From NCBI GenBank assembly GCA_964401455.1, contig CAYNYI010000093.1, positions 1-10,782 on the forward strand: a DNA stretch of 10,782 nt, in the 5' to 3' direction. A program made the translations under genes and the position numbers. Of this stretch, positions 7,066 to 10,782 are shown one piece after another; position 1 is the stretch's first letter, and each line of letters opens with the position of its first letter. The notes beneath the pieces were generated by a model. It was not told where the DNA came from. It ran no database searches and worked only from the letters and a program-made list of their open reading frames with translations. This stretch comes from CAYNYI01 sp964401455. GTDB taxonomy: Bacteria; Fibrobacterota; OXYB2-FULL-49-7; CAYNYI01.

Positions 7066-7871
7066 AAGCAAAAGGCACATCACCGGAGATACTCCTTACT
7101 AATGATGACGGTATAAACGCGGAAGGTCTCTACCTTCTCTACAAAGGTCTTTCCGAACACTTCAGAACGTCTGTGGCCGCTCCGGCTTATGAACAAAGCG
7201 GCGTGAGCCAGGCTTTTACCATTTCTTCTCCGATAACTTATACAGAAACCGTAAGCGCTCACGGTCTTTCCTGCACGGCTATAAACGGCACCCCTTCTGA
7301 CTGTGTTAAATTCACTATTTCGAAGCTACTGAAAAAGAGGCCCCTCCTCGTTGTTTCCGGCCTGAACCGGGGAGAGAACAGCGGTGTAAGTTCAATCTAT
7401 TCAGGAACTGTCGCCGCAGCGAGAGAAGGCTGTTTCTTCGGAATACCTTCCGTCGCCTTTTCAATGGCGTTCGGAGGCGAAAAACATATTAAATCCGCAG
7501 TAAAAAGCGCGGTGAAGATTGTTAAAAAGATCATGAAAAATGAAATCGACTTTGACGGACAAAAAACATTTATTACCGTCAATTTTCCAGCCTGCTCACC
7601 AAAAAAACAAAAAGGCATCAGGTTCGCAAAACAGTCCACAGCACCGTTTAAAGAAAAATATGAAAGACGCATAGGCCCTAACGGAAATGAATATTTCTGG
7701 CTCTTCGGCAGTAAAAAGAAAAACCCGCCCGGCAGCATTACTGATGATTCACTGCTTGAAGATAATTATATTACCGTAACTCCTCATTCAACGGATTCGA
7801 CAGACTACAATACTCTGAAGCAATTTGAATCCGCTCCGGACAAACTGAAAGGAATAGTACAGCATGATTAA
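7062..7871 (+). CDS. surE: 5'-nucleotidase SurE
   Basis: SurE is a metal-dependent phosphatase that removes phosphate from nucleoside 5'- and 3'-monophosphates in the cytoplasm and helps survival in stationary phase. At 269 residues the length fits the family. The metal-binding residues are visible: Asp15 and Asp16 in ILLTNDDGINAEG, Ser46 in APAYEQSG, and Asn102 in VVSGLNRGENSG. The conserved INGTPSDCVKF (74-84) and YSGTVAAAREG are also present. The ATG overlaps the TGA of the diguanylate cyclase (ATGA at 7062-7065). Only a weak GGAG lies 11 nt upstream, so translation probably depends on coupling. Its 3' end overlaps gyrA by 8 bp. Confidence 0.95.
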   Translation: MKAKGTSPEILLTNDDGINAEGLYLLYKGLSEHFRTSVAAPAYEQSGVSQAFTISSPITYTETVSAHGLSCTAINGTPSDCVKFTISKLLKKRPLLVVSGLNRGENSGVSSIYSGTVAAAREGCFFGIPSVAFSMAFGGEKHIKSAVKSAVKIVKKIMKNEIDFDGQKTFITVNFPACSPKKQKGIRFAKQSTAPFKEKYERRIGPNGNEYFWLFGSKKKNPPGSITDDSLLEDNYITVTPHSTDSTDYNTLKQFESAPDKLKGIVQHD

Positions 7872-10341
7872 CGACGGCAAAATCGTACCCGTTTTCATCG
7901 AAGACGAGATGAAGTCCTCCTACATGGCGTATTCAATGAGCGTCATAGTATCCAGGGCCCTCCCGGATGTGCGTGACGGCCTTAAACCGATACACCGCCG
8001 CGTCATATACGGGATGCATACGCTTAACCTCCAACACGGCAGATCTTTTAAAAAATCTGCTTTTATTGTCGGTGAAGTCATGGGTAAATACCATCCGCAC
8101 GGCGACTCGTCTATCTACGCAACACTTGTCAGGATGGCCCAGGATTTCTCGATGCGCTATCAGCTTGTTGACGGCCAGGGCAACTTTGGCAGTATAGACG
8201 GCGACTCGGCGGCGGCAATGCGTTACACAGAAGCCAGAATGCAGAAGATAACTTCCGAAATGGTCAAGGACCTTGAAAAAGAAACCTGTGATTTCGGCCC
8301 GAATTATGACGGATCACAACAGGAACCCCTTGTAATGCCGAGCGCAATACCTAACCTGCTTGTTAACGGATCTACCGGAATAGCGGTGGGTATGGCGACA
8401 AATATTCCGCCTCATAACCTCGGCGAAACTGTTGACGCCGTTACGGCGATGATAGATAATCCGGAAATTGAAACTGATGAGCTCATCACTCATATTAAGG
8501 GCCCTGATTTCCCTACCGGAGGCATAATACACGGACGCAAAGGTATTTTTGAGGCATATAGAACCGGCAGAGGGAGGATTTCCGTCAGGGCGCGCGCTGC
8601 TGTTGAAACCAGAAAAGACGGTCGTCAAAGCATAATCGTTACGGAGATTCCCTATCAGCTTAATAAGACAAACCTCATAGAAAAAATAGTGGGGCTGGTT
8701 AAAGATAAAAAAATTCAGGAGATACGGGACATAAGAGACGAATCCGACCGTGACGGGATGCGGTTGGTAATTGAGCTTAAAAAGGACGCCTATCCTGATG
8801 TTATACTGAACCAGCTTTATAAATATACACAGATGCAGCAGACCTTCGGCATAATAATGATCGCACTTGTTAAGGGCAAACCCCAGACCCTGAACCTCAA
8901 ACAGATTCTTCAGTACTATGTAGAACACAGACACGAAATAGTGGTAAAGCGGACAGAGTTCGACCTGCGTAAAGCCGAAGAACGGGCCCATATTTTGGAA
9001 GGTCTTAAAATTGCACTCGATAATATAGACGAAGTTATCAAGGTAATTAGAAACTCAAAAGACACGGGTGAAGCCAAAGCAAAATTGATTGAGAATTTCG
9101 AGCTGAGCGAGAAACAGGCTGTTGCCATTCTGGAGATGCGGCTTCAGCGTCTTACCGGACTCGAGCGCGACAAAATTGAGAATGAATATATAGAGCTTAT
9201 AAAAACCATTGACTATCTTAAATTCGTACTGGATAACAAAGACAAGCGCATGGAGATAATTAAAGAAGAGCTCCTTGAAATAAAAAATAAATACGCCGAT
9301 CCCAGAAAAACAGCGATTATAGAGAATGAAGGTGAGTTTAATATTGAGGATATGATCGCGGACGAGGAAATGGTTGTGACAATTTCCCATCACGGCTATA
9401 TAAAAAGGATACCCGCAAACACATACCGCAAACAGGGGCGCGGAGGACGCGGCATTACGGGAAGCACTACAAGAGAAGAAGACTTCATGGAGCATGTTTT
9501 CGTAGCTTCTGCTCACAGCAACATCCTGTTTTTCACGAATTTCGGATGTTGCTATAAACTAAAAGTGCATCAGATTCCACAGGGAGGTCGGACATCCAAA
9601 GGAAAAGCAATCATTAATCTACTTCAGCTGAAAAAAGACGAAACAGTCGCAGTATATGTTCCGATTAAGGAATTCAGCGACAAACACTTTGTTGTAATGG
9701 CCACCATGAACGGCATTATCAACAAAATCAATCTTTCAGCTTTTGCTAATGTCCGCAACAATGGTATAAACGCTATAAAACTCGATGAAGGCGACAGGCT
9801 TATACAGGCCAAACTTACCGACGGCTCTCTGGATGTTGTTCTTGGAACAAAAGACGGCTATGCCATAAGATTCAACGAAAGCGTTTTCCGGGAATTGAAC
9901 AGAAATACGCGAGGAGTAAAAGGAATCGACCTCCGGAAAGGCGACAGAGTAATGAGCATGATTATTGTTAAAAGAGACATGAGCATTCTCACGGTCACAG
10001 AAAAAGGGTTCGGTAAAAAGACGCATATCGGAGATTACAGAATAACCAACAGAGGTGGCAAAGGGATAATCAATCTTAAAGTCACAGAAAAAAACGGGTC
10101 GGTAATGTCGCTGATAGGCGTTGACAAAGACTATGAAATGATCCTTATTTCAAGAAAAGGCATAATAATAAGAATAGACGCAGAGTCTGTAAACAACACC
10201 GGAAGAGCAACCCAGGGAGTAAAGCTTATGAACCTGGCTGAGGATGATACTCTGATAGACATCGCCGCCGTTCCAAAGGAACAGGAACAGGAACAGGAAC
10301 AGGAACAGGAACAGGAACAGGAGGAAAGTCCGGAGAAATGA
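7864..10341 (+). CDS. gyrA: DNA gyrase subunit A
   Basis: GyrA cuts and rejoins DNA in the A2B2 gyrase that introduces negative supercoils. The catalytic tyrosine is Tyr121 with Arg120 in AMRYTEARM, in the breakage-reunion domain (about 1-490). A GyrA-box variant QGRGGRG lies at 524-530 (consensus QRRGGKG). It is followed by repeated blade motifs such as TRGVKGIDLRKGD and NRGGKGIINLKV, which identify a six-bladed C-terminal domain and favour GyrA over ParC. Length (825) is normal. Two oddities stand out. Residue 86, equal to E. coli Asp87 in the quinolone-resistance region, is Ala. The C-terminus is a seven-fold Glu-Gln repeat ending ESPEK. AAAGGA (7848-7853) lies 10 nt before the ATG, within surE. 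gyrB is not in the window. Confidence 0.96.
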   Translation: MINDGKIVPVFIEDEMKSSYMAYSMSVIVSRALPDVRDGLKPIHRRVIYGMHTLNLQHGRSFKKSAFIVGEVMGKYHPHGDSSIYATLVRMAQDFSMRYQLVDGQGNFGSIDGDSAAAMRYTEARMQKITSEMVKDLEKETCDFGPNYDGSQQEPLVMPSAIPNLLVNGSTGIAVGMATNIPPHNLGETVDAVTAMIDNPEIETDELITHIKGPDFPTGGIIHGRKGIFEAYRTGRGRISVRARAAVETRKDGRQSIIVTEIPYQLNKTNLIEKIVGLVKDKKIQEIRDIRDESDRDGMRLVIELKKDAYPDVILNQLYKYTQMQQTFGIIMIALVKGKPQTLNLKQILQYYVEHRHEIVVKRTEFDLRKAEERAHILEGLKIALDNIDEVIKVIRNSKDTGEAKAKLIENFELSEKQAVAILEMRLQRLTGLERDKIENEYIELIKTIDYLKFVLDNKDKRMEIIKEELLEIKNKYADPRKTAIIENEGEFNIEDMIADEEMVVTISHHGYIKRIPANTYRKQGRGGRGITGSTTREEDFMEHVFVASAHSNILFFTNFGCCYKLKVHQIPQGGRTSKGKAIINLLQLKKDETVAVYVPIKEFSDKHFVVMATMNGIINKINLSAFANVRNNGINAIKLDEGDRLIQAKLTDGSLDVVLGTKDGYAIRFNESVFRELNRNTRGVKGIDLRKGDRVMSMIIVKRDMSILTVTEKGFGKKTHIGDYRITNRGGKGIINLKVTEKNGSVMSLIGVDKDYEMILISRKGIIIRIDAESVNNTGRATQGVKLMNLAEDDTLIDIAAVPKEQEQEQEQEQEQEQEESPEK
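10279..10320 (+). repeat. Hexanucleotide microsatellite (GAACAG)7 in the gyrA tail
   Basis: Seven perfect copies of GAACAG run from 10279 to 10320 in frame, coding for (Glu-Gln)7. The downstream GAGGAA continues the acidic stretch. Copy-number changes would lengthen or shorten the tail without shifting the frame. The array joins directly to AGGAGGA (10319-10325), a likely ribosome-binding site for the next gene. Confidence 0.95.
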
Positions 10342-10782
10342 TTTATCCTCCCGATACGGAGACAACCCTTCATAAACTGACAGAAATATATTTGCATCTT
10401 AAAAAAGAGGTGCCGCCTGAAAAGTCGGGGACTGCCGCTTTTCTGCGCAAAAAAAACCAGAAAACAGCAACAAGAAGACTCGGAGAAGAATCGCGTGAAA
10501 TGCTGGAGGCGCTTTCCGGGGACCACAAACATCCTTTAGATAAAACTGCGGGCGCCAGGAAGCTTCTAAGAGAAAACGCACTATCTGAAGACCTCGCCGA
10601 CATTCTTCTCGAGATGTCCCAGGTTTTCTACTGGGCCGAGATTAACAACCTGCTCTCTCCGGATCCGCTTTGTGCCGGTGAAATCGCGGATATTATAAAA
10701 AAAGGCGCCGCCTCTTCATTTAAAACAAAGCAAAATACGGTGGATTTATCAAATAAACCGGTTTCTTTCTACTTCGAACTGA
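10338..10782 (+). CDS. HisE/MazG-like alpha-helical pyrophosphohydrolase family protein, 3' partial
   Basis: The open frame gives 148 codons to the window edge with no stop. The residue pattern RRLGEESREMLEALSG (46-61) contains EExxE (Glu50, Glu51, Glu54). It is followed by SEDLADILLEM (83-93) with Asp88. This is the two-helix metal-binding layout of all-alpha NTP pyrophosphohydrolases (MazG, HisE). In most relatives the second motif is ExxD; here it is Asp85-Leu-Ala-Asp88 with Glu84 just before. The lysine-rich region 36-47 and the stretch after residue 107 were not recognised. The ATG overlaps the gyrA stop (ATGA, 10338-10341). AGGAGGA lies 12 nt upstream and GGAG 2 nt upstream. If the assignment is right, it would hydrolyse a nucleotide or phosphoribosyl-nucleotide in the cytoplasm. 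It could instead be a family without activity. Confidence 0.5.
   Translation, partial: MIYPPDTETTLHKLTEIYLHLKKEVPPEKSGTAAFLRKKNQKTATRRLGEESREMLEALSGDHKHPLDKTAGARKLLRENALSEDLADILLEMSQVFYWAEINNLLSPDPLCAGEIADIIKKGAASSFKTKQNTVDLSNKPVSFYFEL

Noticed and set aside
8314..8991. Minus-strand open frame of 225 codons inside gyrA
   Set aside because: It lies fully within the conserved gyrA coding sequence on the opposite strand, has no recognisable domain, and is best explained as a shadow of gyrA codon use.

Overview
This looks like part of a Gram-negative bacterial chromosome with moderate G+C. The genes are densely packed and run in two divergent blocks. Evidence for a Gram-negative cell is an outer-membrane beta-barrel of the FadL/PorV type, with a signal peptide, next to a lipobox lipoprotein. 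The mix of genes (GH57 branching enzyme with a DUF4912 protein, a PorV-like barrel with a Ser/Asp-rich lipoprotein, and GyrA with an unusual tail) suggests an anaerobic lineage such as the Fibrobacterota/Chitinivibrionia or a related uncultured group. That placement is a low-confidence inference. No tRNA, rRNA, CRISPR array, insertion sequence or phage gene was found.

Left block (1-5442, all minus strand). Read in transcription order, a lipoprotein (5442-4015) overlaps an outer-membrane beta-barrel protein (4018-2750) by ATGA. A short gap with a good sigma70-type promoter (2651-2679) follows. Next come a DUF4912 protein with a lysine-rich repeat tail (2599-1292) and, 45 bp further on, a GH57 alpha-glucan branching enzyme (from 1246, running off the window edge). 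The first pair is a cell-surface module of unknown purpose. The second pair points to glycogen or other alpha-glucan metabolism.

Divergent intergenic region (5443-5601). It holds two separate inverted-repeat structures and no gene. It is the likely control region for both blocks.

Right block (5602-10782, all plus strand). A response regulator-GAF-GGDEF diguanylate cyclase, SurE 5'-nucleotidase, DNA gyrase subunit A and a HisE/MazG-like protein (3' partial) are joined by overlaps of 4, 8 and 4 bp. They are almost certainly one translationally coupled operon. It combines c-di-GMP signalling, nucleotide housekeeping and DNA topology.

Most notable features: a recently expanded 57-bp repeat array in the DUF4912 gene, a perfect (GAACAG)7 microsatellite in the gyrA tail whose edge forms the ribosome-binding site of the next gene, an alanine at the quinolone-resistance position of GyrA, and nested palindromes in the divergent regulatory region. 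Nothing here is clearly a wholly new system. The best candidate for undescribed biology is the DUF4912/branching-enzyme pair with its histone-like tail.
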